In this document: piece after piece, positions 1-7,570 of the stretch
Numbering within the stretch: position 1 is the stretch's first letter
How the letters are laid out: each line of letters starts with the position of its first letter
Assembly (NCBI GenBank): GCA_937907495.1
Contig: CALESS010000421.1
Span: 1 to 7,682, forward strand
DNA length: 7,682 nucleotides
DNA from: an uncultured Anaerolineaceae bacterium
GTDB lineage: Bacteria > Chloroflexota > Anaerolineae > Anaerolineales > Anaerolineaceae
Direction of reading: 5' to 3'
The notes under the pieces: generated by a model
Told to the model about the DNA's origin: nothing
Database searches by the model: none
Seen by the model: only the letters and a program-made list of their open reading frames with translations
Position numbers and translations under genes: made by a program

Positions 1-1283
1 GAGAGTTCTAATAACTCTTGCACTAATTGCGCCAGGTTGTCAATTTCCCGATCCATTTGGGAGAGGAAGCGGCGAGCCGCCGGCGCATCCTCAAGTGCTC
101 CTTCTTGAAGTGTTTCTGCAAGGGCTTTCAGGGATGCAAGGGGTGTGCGCAACTCGTGGGAGATATTGCTGATAAAATCCCGCCGGACAGTCTCCAGTCG
201 TTGGACGCGTGTGAGGTCCTGGATAACCAGCAGAACATAATCCGGCCCAATTAATGGCAGCGGGATGGCGAAAGCCTGGATGAAGACCCTGGAAGGCGTC
301 AGTTCGAAGGTGTTGTTTTGTGCTTTGACACTGGTTTTGCATTTTTCCCAGAGGTCCACCACCTGGTGGTGGCGAACAACCTCCACCAGTGAACAGTAGA
401 GCGCAGAAGGGAGATCTATCTGAAAAACTTTGAGGGCAGCCGGATTGATCAAGACTACTTGATCGTGGTTATCCACCATGATGACACCGTCAGTCATATT
501 CTCCAGCACCACTTCCAATTTTGTTCGTTCGTTTTGGAGAGCGGATATTTGAGAAATCAGTTGTGAGGAAAGGGTATCAAAAGCCTGGGAGAGCCGGTAA
601 ACCTCATCACCGCCGAGGCGGGGAAGCGCTTCTGGATCATTTTCCCCAATCATCGCCTGCACACGGGTAGTCAATTGACGGAGGGGACGAGTGGTATGGT
701 TGGTGAGGAGAAGAGCAAACAAGATGGCAACCAGGGTTGAAATTAGACAGGAGATGAAGATCAATCGGCCGATGAGGCGGTAATTTTGAGAAATATAGCT
801 TTGCGGAACGGAAAGCCTCAAAACACCGGCAACCTGGTTACCCACCAGGATTGGTATGGCAGTATACAACATGGGTATGCGGGTGGTGCTGCTATATCGG
901 GAGGCGGTGGCTTCTTTTCCTTTGAGGGCCTCTTGAATTTCTGGACGGCTGAGATGGTTTTCCAACCCATCCGGCGATTGGGTCGTTTCGGCAATTACGG
1001 TTCCATCCGGCAGGATGATGGTGATGCGGGCGGAGATCAATTTTGCGGATGTTTGAATCTCCGCCTCAAGAGGTGTGTAAGGCGGGCCGCCAGCGATGAT
1101 CGGGTTGATTTGTTCGTTGATTAAATAAGTATCGGAGAATAATTGCTTTTGCAGCATGTTCAAATAGGACTGATTGAGAAAATGCGCTAAAATCAGGCCG
1201 AGCAGGCTGAAGGCAATCACCAACAACAAGATGTACATCCCGGCAACCCGCCAGTGAAGGGGAATAGAAGAGCGCTTCATCAT
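1..1283 (-). CDS. Sensor histidine kinase (PhoR/WalK-like), 3'-truncated by window edge
   Basis: Membrane sensor kinase that should autophosphorylate a histidine and pass the phosphate to the response regulator encoded just upstream. The frame is open for 427 codons to the left edge, so the ATPase domain lies outside the window. Domains seen: TM1 about residues 13-33; an extracytoplasmic sensor region of about 140 residues (34-173), possibly Cache/PAS-like; TM2 about 174-193; HAMP linker with its conserved proline at P200 and a GGDEV..L..AF segment; a PAS domain from about 255 with [11 protein letters not shown] at 261-271; then HisKA with [14 protein letters not shown] and phospho-acceptor H376. 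The start is ATG at 1283, which overlaps the regulator stop codon as ATGA; a second in-frame ATG follows at 1280. Purine-rich GAGGG abuts the first ATG, so expression probably depends on translational coupling. Domain order matches the PhoR/WalK class; the signal sensed cannot be read from sequence. Confidence 0.93.
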   Translation of the reverse strand, partial: MMKRSSIPLHWRVAGMYILLLVIAFSLLGLILAHFLNQSYLNMLQKQLFSDTYLINEQINPIIAGGPPYTPLEAEIQTSAKLISARITIILPDGTVIAETTQSPDGLENHLSRPEIQEALKGKEATASRYSSTTRIPMLYTAIPILVGNQVAGVLRLSVPQSYISQNYRLIGRLIFISCLISTLVAILFALLLTNHTTRPLRQLTTRVQAMIGENDPEALPRLGGDEVYRLSQAFDTLSSQLISQISALQNERTKLEVVLENMTDGVIMVDNHDQVVLINPAALKVFQIDLPSALYCSLVEVVRHHQVVDLWEKCKTSVKAQNNTFELTPSRVFIQAFAIPLPLIGPDYVLLVIQDLTRVQRLETVRRDFISNISHELRTPLASLKALAETLQEGALEDAPAARRFLSQMDREIDNLAQLVQELLEL

Positions 1284-1996
1284 CCCTCGAACCGGTAACC
1301 GGAACCACGGACGGTGACAATGCGGGTGGGGTGAGCAGGATCGGGTTCAATTTTCTCCCGCAGCCAGCGGACATGCACATCCACCGTACGGCTATCCCCC
1401 ATATATTCCCACCCCCAGACTTGCTCCACAAGGTGTTCCCGGCTGAATACTTTGCCGGGGTGCCGGGCAAAGTAGATCAGCAAGCCGAATTCCTGTGGTT
1501 TAATTTTCAAGGCGGTCTGATTGAGCCGAACCTCGCGGCGGGAGATATCTATCTCCAGGTTCTCGAATCGGATTACCTCCGAAGAATCGGCATGAGGATC
1601 AGGGTTTTGGGTTGCCACCTCCTCGCGGATTAATCGGACGCGGCGGAGCATGGCTTTGACGCGCGCCAGGAGTTCACGCATGGAGAAAGGCTTAATAAGG
1701 TAATCATCTGCGCCGACCTCGAGGCCTACCACGCGATCAATTTCATCATCTCGAGCGGTTAACATCATGACGGGGGTGTTTAACTCCTGGCGGAGAATAC
1801 GGCAGACTTCAAACCCATCCATACCGGGAAGCATGACATCCAGGATAATCAGATCCGGGTGAAGGGTGAGCGCAGCTTGAAGGCCAGCCGGACCGCTGGA
1901 GGCAACCTCCACTTCGTAACCCTGTTTTTTCAGATTGTAGGCCAGGGTTTCTTGAAGGGCTATTTCGTCCTCAACAATCAGGATTTTCTCAAGCAT
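1280..1996 (-). CDS. OmpR/PhoB-family response regulator
   Basis: A 238-residue DNA-binding regulator, the usual length for the OmpR/PhoB family. The receiver domain spans about residues 3-120, with acidic pocket E9/D10, phospho-acceptor D53 ([11 protein letters not shown]), switch T80, aromatic Y99 and conserved K102 in DDYLIKPFS. All the residues needed for phosphorylation are present. The C-terminal winged helix spans about 140-237, with the recognition-helix region [11 protein letters not shown] and [15 protein letters not shown] and the hallmark wing ending [10 protein letters not shown]. Start ATG at 1996 lies inside the 3' end of the glycosyltransferase gene (8-nt overlap), preceded by a weak AGAG. 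The stop overlaps the kinase start by 4 nt. The pair resembles PhoP/PhoR or VicR/WalK systems, but the family is too broad to name the regulon. Location behind polysaccharide genes suggests, without proving, a link to envelope or exopolysaccharide control. Confidence 0.96.
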   Translation of the reverse strand: MLEKILIVEDEIALQETLAYNLKKQGYEVEVASSGPAGLQAALTLHPDLIILDVMLPGMDGFEVCRILRQELNTPVMMLTARDDEIDRVVGLEVGADDYLIKPFSMRELLARVKAMLRRVRLIREEVATQNPDPHADSSEVIRFENLEIDISRREVRLNQTALKIKPQEFGLLIYFARHPGKVFSREHLVEQVWGWEYMGDSRTVDVHVRWLREKIEPDPAHPTRIVTVRGSGYRFEG

Positions 1997-3212
1997 TTTT
2001 TCTCTGCATTTCTTCCATCAGCCGGATCAAATCATCAGCCAGGCGGACGCGGTTAAAATTCTGCTCAACGCAAAGACGGCCATTTTCACCCATCTGGCGG
2101 GATAGAGGCAGATCCACAGCCAGTTGCAGGATGGCGGCAGATAAAGCAGCTGGATTTCCCGGCTCTGAAAATAACCCGGCCCGGGCGGATTCAACCACCT
2201 CGCGGATGACACCATCAATCACCAATAGAACCGGGCGGCTGGCGGCCATATAGTCGAATACTTTGTTGGGATAAGTTGTTTTGTACATTTCGATGGGTTG
2301 AAGGATCGCCAGGCAGGCATCCGCAGCGGCTAGAACGGCAGCCATCTGGTTCTTGGGGACAGGTGGCAGCCAGAGGACGTTGGATAAACCCCGTTGCGAT
2401 GCAGATTGCTGAAGATGGAGTTTCTCCTTGCCATCACCGACGAAGACGAAGCGAATTTTCGGATTTTCTCTCAGCAGGTGGGCCGCATCTAAAACCAGCT
2501 CCAGGTGGTTGGAGAGGCCATGAGCGCCCGCGTAGAGAACCACGAAAGCATCGGTCACCCCCCATGAATTGCGCATAGCCGATCTGGAAGATGGGTCGGA
2601 GAACATTTCCGGGTCCGCGCCATTGGGAATCAGGCTGACATGGCGGGCGCCGCGCAGGGTGACGTGCTGAATGAAGCCGGGGCTGTTGACAACCAGACGA
2701 TCGGCATGGCTGTAGAGAAATTTCTCCAACCATTGCGATAGGCGAATGAGAATGGGATTCTTCAGGACACCGACTGCGATGGCAAAAGCCGGCCAAAGGT
2801 CTCGAACTTCAAACATGAAAGGGACTCTTTTCAGGCGGGCCAGCAGCCAGGCGGTGAAGCCTTGAAAGATGGGCGGGGTGGTTCCCCAGACCAGATCAAC
2901 GTTTTTTACACCCAGCCCAATGAAGAAGGATGAAACCATGAAGGAAAGGAAACTAAAAACACGGTGGATAAACGACTTATGCAAGGCGCGGTAGGTGTAA
3001 GCTCGCAGAATGGTGATGCCTGGCTGAGGTGATTCCACCTCCCGCCAGCGGAGGTTCTGTGAGCGACTCTGGCCGGTAAGATAGCTAATGGGGCTGGCAA
3101 TGATGGTCACTTTGTGCCCGCGTTGCACCATGCGGGCAGCCAGCTCGTGATGACGAGTTCCGCCGGCTTCATCCAGCGAGGCAAATGCCTGGTGAATTAA
3201 TAATACATGCAT
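1989..3212 (-). CDS. Glycosyltransferase family 4 (WbuB-like)
   Basis: A 407-residue GT-B fold glycosyltransferase that would transfer a sugar from a nucleotide-sugar donor to a lipid-linked or growing glycan at the cytoplasmic membrane face. The N-terminal acceptor domain begins [10 protein letters not shown] with the [22 protein letters not shown] signature of this group (residues 16-37). A hydrophobic stretch at about 81-101 may be a membrane-attachment helix, as seen in WbuB relatives. FEVRDLWP (134-141) and IPNGAD (195-200) are typical GT4 WbuB-like motifs. The C-terminal donor domain runs from YAGAHG (227) through VFVGDGKEK (256-264) to [16 protein letters not shown] (315-330) and a [13 protein letters not shown] segment (346-358). 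The usual glutamate of the K.FEYMA motif is aspartate here (D320). The start ATG at 3212 sits 9 nt after the heparinase stop, with no strong ribosome-binding site. Donor and acceptor sugars cannot be assigned; WbuB acts on aminodeoxy sugars, but transfer of that specificity would be speculation. Confidence 0.94.
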   Translation of the reverse strand: MHVLLIHQAFASLDEAGGTRHHELAARMVQRGHKVTIIASPISYLTGQSRSQNLRWREVESPQPGITILRAYTYRALHKSFIHRVFSFLSFMVSSFFIGLGVKNVDLVWGTTPPIFQGFTAWLLARLKRVPFMFEVRDLWPAFAIAVGVLKNPILIRLSQWLEKFLYSHADRLVVNSPGFIQHVTLRGARHVSLIPNGADPEMFSDPSSRSAMRNSWGVTDAFVVLYAGAHGLSNHLELVLDAAHLLRENPKIRFVFVGDGKEKLHLQQSASQRGLSNVLWLPPVPKNQMAAVLAAADACLAILQPIEMYKTTYPNKVFDYMAASRPVLLVIDGVIREVVESARAGLFSEPGNPAALSAAILQLAVDLPLSRQMGENGRLCVEQNFNRVRLADDLIRLMEEMQRKNA

Positions 3213-3221
3213 GGATTGATT

Positions 3222-5147
3222 CTACTCGATGGTGGGTTGAATCTGCCACTCCGATTGGATGAAAAGAGGGGCCGGGTGATGAACCAGGCAACGCACCGAG
3301 AGGGCGGGCAGTTTGAGGTCATAGGTGGGCGAATACCAACCGAGAGTAGCTGGAAACTCTCCGCTGCCGGACATTACCACCCCGGCGCGGATGACCTGGA
3401 TGGAGGGGGAGGCAGCAGCCAAAGTAGAAAAGGTCAATTTCACCGTTGCAGCCGGGAAGGAGAATACCAGGGATGCATCCTCTAGCTGCCAGGACACATC
3501 TGGCAGCAGCCAGTGGACACAAAATATATGCGCATATGAGGCTTCCCGCGTGGGCAGGGCTTCATCCCGCACAACCCAGTGGAGGTCCGATTCCCGCTTC
3601 AGAGTGCGGCGGTGGCGGAGAGAGAATTGGCGATAGGCATCTGTCTCAGCGGAGAGGGTATCCTTTATGACCGGGTGGAGCAGGCGAGACTGCGCCCAAC
3701 GCAGCCAGAGAAATTTCCCGGCCCGGCGCATTTGATCTTGACCATCCACCGTGAGGGTATTATGGCAAAGGCTGCCTGCCAGGGTATTCCCCCAGGGAGG
3801 TGAAGCAGAATAGCGGTAAGTGCCCGCATCCAGGGTAATCGGCTGACCGCCAAACCAGAGGTCCAGGTGAAGTTGATCTGCATGGTTGGGGCGGGAGGTG
3901 AACTCCACCACCCGCAGGAAAGCCCTGGAGGCGGGACCGTCCAGGCGGTGGATGGCGGTGGAGGGCCGCGGATGAATGGGCTCGGAAGTTGAGTTTGCCA
4001 GACCGAGCCAGTGGGAGAATTCATCCCAATCCCCGGGGGGCAAACAGGGCCCGCCGAGGAAAGCCCGGCAGGCTGCCTGCAGGGTGGGGCGTTGATCGGA
4101 ATAAGAGCAGGCGGAAAGGGGGAGGAATTGGGCACCATCGTTGGAACCCAGGTTGGGAGCCAGTCCGGTGGCAGGATCCGTCATGGAATAAAGCCAGCCG
4201 GTGGCAAGAGCCAGCTTCTCCAGGCTGTGTTGGGGAAAAGTATCCCCGACCCAACCGGCCAGGGAAAACATCCACAGGGAGAGATCCAGCATCAAGCGAT
4301 GATAGTTGAGACTGTGTTGGGCGTAAGTGCCATCTGGGGCGACCTGGAGCGAGACCGCCCGGTGAAAAATACTCCAACCCAGGTGGCGCCATCGGGCGGC
4401 GGTGGGATGCCCCGCCAGAAAGATGCCGGCGGTGTAAAGGCCGGCTGCTTCACTGATCAGGTGGTTATTGCCCTGTGCATGGGCGTAACTGAGAGTTGGC
4501 CCGATGCGGGCAGCATGGATGGCAATGGAGCGGGTCAGAGCTTGAAGGCGAGCCGATGTGCTGGCAGGAGAATTCGAAAACACCCGGGCGGCAAAGCAAA
4601 AAGCCATCAGGCGCAGGGCGACTTCCTGCCCGGAGGCCCAGTTCGGGCCGCAGCCGGGTGGATTGGCGGCGGTGAACTCCTCAAAACGCTGCCAGAAAAC
4701 CTCAGGCCAGCGATCCTCATGGGCAGCCAGATACATACGGGAAAGAGCAGCCACCCAACCAAACCGGGCAGGCTCCCAGATGAATTTGGGATCTTCCACC
4801 CCCCAATCCGCGTGGCCGGTTTCATAAGCGGACCAATCTTGTAATGGGGCGACAGGAGATAGGTTAAGGGGGCGGGGAGGGCCGCCAAACAGGCGAACCT
4901 GACCGGCGGCGATCTCTTCTGCTTCTTGAAGGGGTGCCGGGAAGGCCGGGATTAGTAGATGGGGGAAATCCTGCCGCAGGTTGAGGCGGGAAGAAAAAGC
5001 TCTCGCCCTTCGGAAGGCCGATTGAACCCGGAGAGAGGTGAGGCCGCTGCGCAGACCCAGTTGATAGCACCCCAGGTGCCAGAGGGGCCGCAGACCAAGT
5101 TCTCCAATGGCAGCCAAAGCAAGTGGAAAGCGGCGCAGAATTTTCAT
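3222..5147 (-). CDS. Heparinase II/III family protein (polysaccharide lyase-like)
   Basis: A 641-residue protein of the heparinase II/III group, whose characterised members cleave uronate-containing polysaccharides by beta-elimination. The N-terminal (alpha/alpha) toroid part contains EDPKFIWEPAR (118-128), NWASGQEVALRLMAF (169-183), GNNHLISEAAGL (226-237) and a DGTYAQHSLNYHR block (272-284). The C-terminal beta-sandwich (PF07940-like) contains NHADQLHLDLW (421-431), LDAGTYRY (439-446) and CHNTLTVDGQ (461-470). The neighbouring Asn-His pair N228/H229, Y282, and H422, D440 and H462 match the expected catalytic and metal-binding pattern of PL12/15/17/21-type lyases, so the enzyme looks intact. 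The N-terminus (MKILRRFPLALAAIGELG) is interrupted by charged residues and shows no convincing signal peptide or cleavage site. The start ATG at 5147 overlaps the stop of the upstream oxidoreductase as ATGA. Heparinase-like proteins of this type commonly sit in exopolysaccharide loci; the substrate is unknown and the name should not imply heparin. Confidence 0.92.
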   Translation of the reverse strand: MKILRRFPLALAAIGELGLRPLWHLGCYQLGLRSGLTSLRVQSAFRRARAFSSRLNLRQDFPHLLIPAFPAPLQEAEEIAAGQVRLFGGPPRPLNLSPVAPLQDWSAYETGHADWGVEDPKFIWEPARFGWVAALSRMYLAAHEDRWPEVFWQRFEEFTAANPPGCGPNWASGQEVALRLMAFCFAARVFSNSPASTSARLQALTRSIAIHAARIGPTLSYAHAQGNNHLISEAAGLYTAGIFLAGHPTAARWRHLGWSIFHRAVSLQVAPDGTYAQHSLNYHRLMLDLSLWMFSLAGWVGDTFPQHSLEKLALATGWLYSMTDPATGLAPNLGSNDGAQFLPLSACSYSDQRPTLQAACRAFLGGPCLPPGDWDEFSHWLGLANSTSEPIHPRPSTAIHRLDGPASRAFLRVVEFTSRPNHADQLHLDLWFGGQPITLDAGTYRYSASPPWGNTLAGSLCHNTLTVDGQDQMRRAGKFLWLRWAQSRLLHPVIKDTLSAETDAYRQFSLRHRRTLKRESDLHWVVRDEALPTREASYAHIFCVHWLLPDVSWQLEDASLVFSFPAATVKLTFSTLAAASPSIQVIRAGVVMSGSGEFPATLGWYSPTYDLKLPALSVRCLVHHPAPLFIQSEWQIQPTIE

Positions 5148-7327
5148 CCGCCCGGTTGGCTGGTTTCCGTGGAGGCTACAATGCGTTCAGCAGCGCCGGA
5201 GGCCAGGGCGCGCACGGCTGCAAAGGACGCCCGGGTGACCGCCAGCAGGTCTGAATAGGAGATGGGTGGCGGGCCGCCTTTTTCAATGGCGGCAAGGAAG
5301 GCTCTCCACAGGCCGGCGTGGCCTTTGTCCTGGCGCAGGCGGCTGGAGAAGACGCGGCGGCGGCCATCATGGATCAGTTCCAATGAACGGAAATCATCCA
5401 GGATGCCCACCCGGCCCGCAGAAAACACCTCCAGGCGTTCCTTGGAGAGTGCTTTGTCGCCATTGGCGAGATAGGTAAGCGACCCCAACGAGCCATTGGC
5501 GAAGGTAAACGTCAGGTGGACATTATCTTGTTGATAGATGCCGGCATCTGGCAGGCTGGCGGCGGTGACGGATACCGGAAGGCTGCCGGTCAGGAAGGTG
5601 AGGAGATCAATGAAATGGCAGCCTTCGCCAATGATACGCCCCCCGCCAACGGCTGGATCGTGTAGCCAATGGGTGAGGGGAAGGATCCCGGCGTTGACCC
5701 GGTAATGAAGGCTCAAAGGTTCGCCGCAGTGGGCGAAGAATTGCCGGAGTTGTATTGCAAAAGGTGCAAAGCGGCGATTGAATCCCACGGTGAGTAAGGC
5801 GGCGGGCTGGCGCTGGAGGCAGGCTTCTACATCATCCAGTTGGGCGGAGGTGATGGCAAGAGGTTTTTCGCAGAAGCAATGCTTTCCCATGTTCAGAGCG
5901 GAGATCACCTGGCGGGCATGGGAAGAATGGCGGGTGAGGATGGCGACCAGGTTGACATCTTTATTTTGCAGAATCTCGGTTTCATCGGAGGTGGCGAATT
6001 GGAAGCCATAGCGGCGGGCGGCGTGGGCAGAGGAAAGTCCAGCGGCGGAGGCGATGCCGGTTAACTTCACCCCGCCTGTTTTTTGGAGGATGGGGAAAAA
6101 CGTGGCATTGGCATAATTTCCGGCACCCAGCACGCCCAGGGAGATGGAGGCGGCAGGAGGAGTGACAGGCGCTTCGATGTGCATGAGTGTGGTCTGCGCC
6201 TGGGCTGGCGCTTCGGGATAAGTGAGAAGGACACCGAGGAAGGGCTGACCGGTCTTCCCGGTAATCAGCTCGTAGGCTTCGGCGGCCTGTTCAATCGGAA
6301 AGCGGTGGCTGATGAGCGGTTTAACATCCACAAGTCCATTGGCGAGGAGATCCACAAAGGCGGCGATATTTCTGCCTTCCGTCCAGCGGATGTAGCCAAT
6401 CGGGTAATCCTGGCCGCGTTCCTCGTAGGATGGGTCATAACGGCCCGGGCCATAGGAGCGGGAGACGAGGAATTCAAGCTCTTTCTCATAATAAACCTTG
6501 CGGGGGATCTGGAAACCGACAGCCCCCACTGCCACCACGCTGGCTCGATCCCGGGCGAGCAGGCCTGCCAACTCTACCGGATCGTTGGAGCGAGTATCGG
6601 CACAAATGAGGATCGAATCGAAACCCTGACCGGCGGTAAAACTTCGGCCCTCAGCGAGTGCATCCGCACGCTGGACAGTTGGGAAACCAAGGCGGCAGGC
6701 CAGTTCAACCCGCGCAGTGGAGAGGTCCACCCCGAAGACCTGGCAGCCGGCGGCTTTGGCAATGCCCGCGGCAAGGAGGCCCAACAAGCCCATGCCGATG
6801 ATGGCAACTTTTTCACCCAGTTGCGGGTGAGCCAACCGGAAGCCATGCAGGGCAATAGCGCCGAGGGTGGCAAAGGCCGCTGATTCATAGTCCACAGCCG
6901 CCGGGAGGGGAACGAGGAGATTTTTAGGAACCAGGGCGTATTCTGCATGAACGGCATAGCCCCCACCGGCACAGGCTACCCGGTCCCCGGGTTTGAACCC
7001 GGAAAGTCCCGCCCCCACCTGTTCGATGACCCCGGCGGAGGAATAACCGAGAGCCATGGGTTGGTCGAGGCGGTTGAAGGCGGCTTCCACGGTGGGGAGC
7101 AGCCCTTCGCGGCGGGCTTTATTCAAAACCTGGCGGACAAGATCTGGCCGGGAGCGGGCTTTGCCCAGCAGGCTTTTTTCTGCGAACTCGACCACCATGC
7201 GCTCTGTACCCGCTGAAACCAGCGAGGCGCAGGTGCGGACGAGGGCTGTGCCGGAACGAAGAGATGGGAGGGGAACCTCCGTGACGGTCGTCTTCCCATC
7301 CCGCATATTTTGCAAGACTTGCTTCAT
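5144..7327 (-). CDS. Bi-domain oxidoreductase: MDR/alcohol dehydrogenase-like half fused to Gfo/Idh/MocA half
   Basis: A 727-residue fusion predicted to oxidise or reduce a sugar or sugar nucleotide in the cytoplasm. Residues about 1-370 form a medium-chain dehydrogenase/reductase half: the VSAGTER segment (37-43), GYSSAGVIEQVGAG (94-107), FKPGDRVACAGG (111-122) and a Rossmann GMGLLG motif (178-183). A Pro/Ala-rich linker follows (about 371-394). The second half starts SLGVLGAGNYANATFFP (396-412) with a Rossmann G.G..A, then CEKPLAIT (486-493), FNRRFAP (516-522) and GEGCHFIDLL (567-576), with H571 and D574 in the usual catalytic region. The MDR half lacks the classical GHE motif and the four-cysteine structural zinc loop, so it is probably zinc-independent. 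The start at 7327 is chosen over an upstream in-frame ATG at 7606 because AAGGAT lies 6 nt before it, homology-like sequence begins there, and the 93 extra residues look non-coding. It is the first gene of the operon. The family is recurrent beside heparinase and glycosyltransferase genes; I know of no assigned reaction. Confidence 0.93.
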   Translation of the reverse strand: MKQVLQNMRDGKTTVTEVPLPSLRSGTALVRTCASLVSAGTERMVVEFAEKSLLGKARSRPDLVRQVLNKARREGLLPTVEAAFNRLDQPMALGYSSAGVIEQVGAGLSGFKPGDRVACAGGGYAVHAEYALVPKNLLVPLPAAVDYESAAFATLGAIALHGFRLAHPQLGEKVAIIGMGLLGLLAAGIAKAAGCQVFGVDLSTARVELACRLGFPTVQRADALAEGRSFTAGQGFDSILICADTRSNDPVELAGLLARDRASVVAVGAVGFQIPRKVYYEKELEFLVSRSYGPGRYDPSYEERGQDYPIGYIRWTEGRNIAAFVDLLANGLVDVKPLISHRFPIEQAAEAYELITGKTGQPFLGVLLTYPEAPAQAQTTLMHIEAPVTPPAASISLGVLGAGNYANATFFPILQKTGGVKLTGIASAAGLSSAHAARRYGFQFATSDETEILQNKDVNLVAILTRHSSHARQVISALNMGKHCFCEKPLAITSAQLDDVEACLQRQPAALLTVGFNRRFAPFAIQLRQFFAHCGEPLSLHYRVNAGILPLTHWLHDPAVGGGRIIGEGCHFIDLLTFLTGSLPVSVTAASLPDAGIYQQDNVHLTFTFANGSLGSLTYLANGDKALSKERLEVFSAGRVGILDDFRSLELIHDGRRRVFSSRLRQDKGHAGLWRAFLAAIEKGGPPPISYSDLLAVTRASFAAVRALASGAAERIVASTETSQPGG

Positions 7328-7436
7328 GAACGAATCCTTGTATTCTCTCGAAATTTTCCCGATTGCATGGGAGTTGCGGTCGGTAATATACCCAGTCACC
7401 TCGGAAAGGCAGTCAGGTCTACTTATCCAGGCGCTT
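7328..7436 (-). other. Leader region of the operon, possibly structured
   Basis: This is the presumed untranslated leader between the putative start point and ATG 7327. On the minus strand TTTCCGA (7407-7401) can pair with TCGGGAAA (7362-7355) with one bulged base. Inside it TGGG (7394-7391) can pair with CCCA (7371-7368), and an alternative small hairpin GGTA-TAT-TACC overlaps the latter. It matches no riboswitch class that I recognise, and stems of this size occur by chance. Confidence 0.2.
7334..7339 (-). promoter_or_regulatory. Ribosome-binding site of the bi-domain oxidoreductase
   Basis: On the minus strand AAGGAT precedes ATG 7327 with 6 nt between, the normal Shine-Dalgarno distance. 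It decides the start: no comparable site was noticed before the in-frame ATG at 7606. It is the only clear ribosome-binding site in the operon; the downstream genes overlap or nearly abut their upstream neighbours. Confidence 0.7.
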
Positions 7437-7442
7437 TTGTAG

Positions 7443-7473
7443 ATTATATCGGATTTATGGACAGCCTGGCTAA
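7443..7473 (-). promoter_or_regulatory. Putative promoter of the minus-strand operon
   Basis: A perfect TATAAT hexamer on the minus strand (7448-7443) lies in a locally AT-rich stretch. The -35 region is poor: the best candidates, TAGCCA or TTAGCC at an 18-19 nt spacing (about 7467-7473), share few bases with TTGACA. If used, transcription would begin near 7436 and leave a leader of roughly 110 nt before ATG 7327. The good -10 with a weak -35 could mean an activator is needed. No other promoter was recognised further into the cluster. Confidence 0.4.
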
Positions 7474-7507
7474 CCAACCTGTAAAGCGGATACAGAGCGG
7501 AATTGAA

Positions 7508-7513
7508 TATAAT
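7508..7513 (+). promoter_or_regulatory. Putative -10 element for the divergent plus-strand gene
   Basis: A perfect TATAAT hexamer on the plus strand, 57 nt before the likely ATG at 7571. There is no good -35 at the normal distance (AGCGGA at 17 nt). Just downstream, GGGCA-(6 nt)-TGCCC at 7516-7531 forms a 5-bp inverted repeat where transcription would begin, a possible but unproven operator. Together with the minus-strand TATAAT it outlines a divergent promoter region of about 65 bp. Confidence 0.35.
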
Positions 7514-7570
7514 GAGGGCAATAGAATGCCCCGGGTGGGGAAATTTCATTGAGATGGTAGATGGGTAAAA

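Noticed and set aside
356..372. CCACCA-(5)-TGGTGG hairpin
   Set aside because: It falls inside the kinase PAS region and follows from His-His-Gln-Val-Val codons; no T-run and no promoter context, so neither terminator nor operator.
1066..1470. Minus-strand open frame of 134 codons spanning the regulator-kinase junction
   Set aside because: Out of frame with both the regulator and the kinase, which have intact motifs across the same bases.
4011..4844. Plus-strand open frame of 277 codons
   Set aside because: It lies entirely antisense to the heparinase-like gene, its protein is Gly/Arg/Pro-rich without any recognisable motif, and GC-rich third positions readily open such frames.
6083..6883. 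Plus-strand open frame of 266 codons
   Set aside because: Fully antisense to the well-supported oxidoreductase, low-complexity and lacking any domain signature.
7529..7540. CCCC-GGGT-GGGG hairpin considered as a terminator
   Set aside because: A 4-bp stem without a following T-run on either strand, located in a promoter region with no gene ending there.
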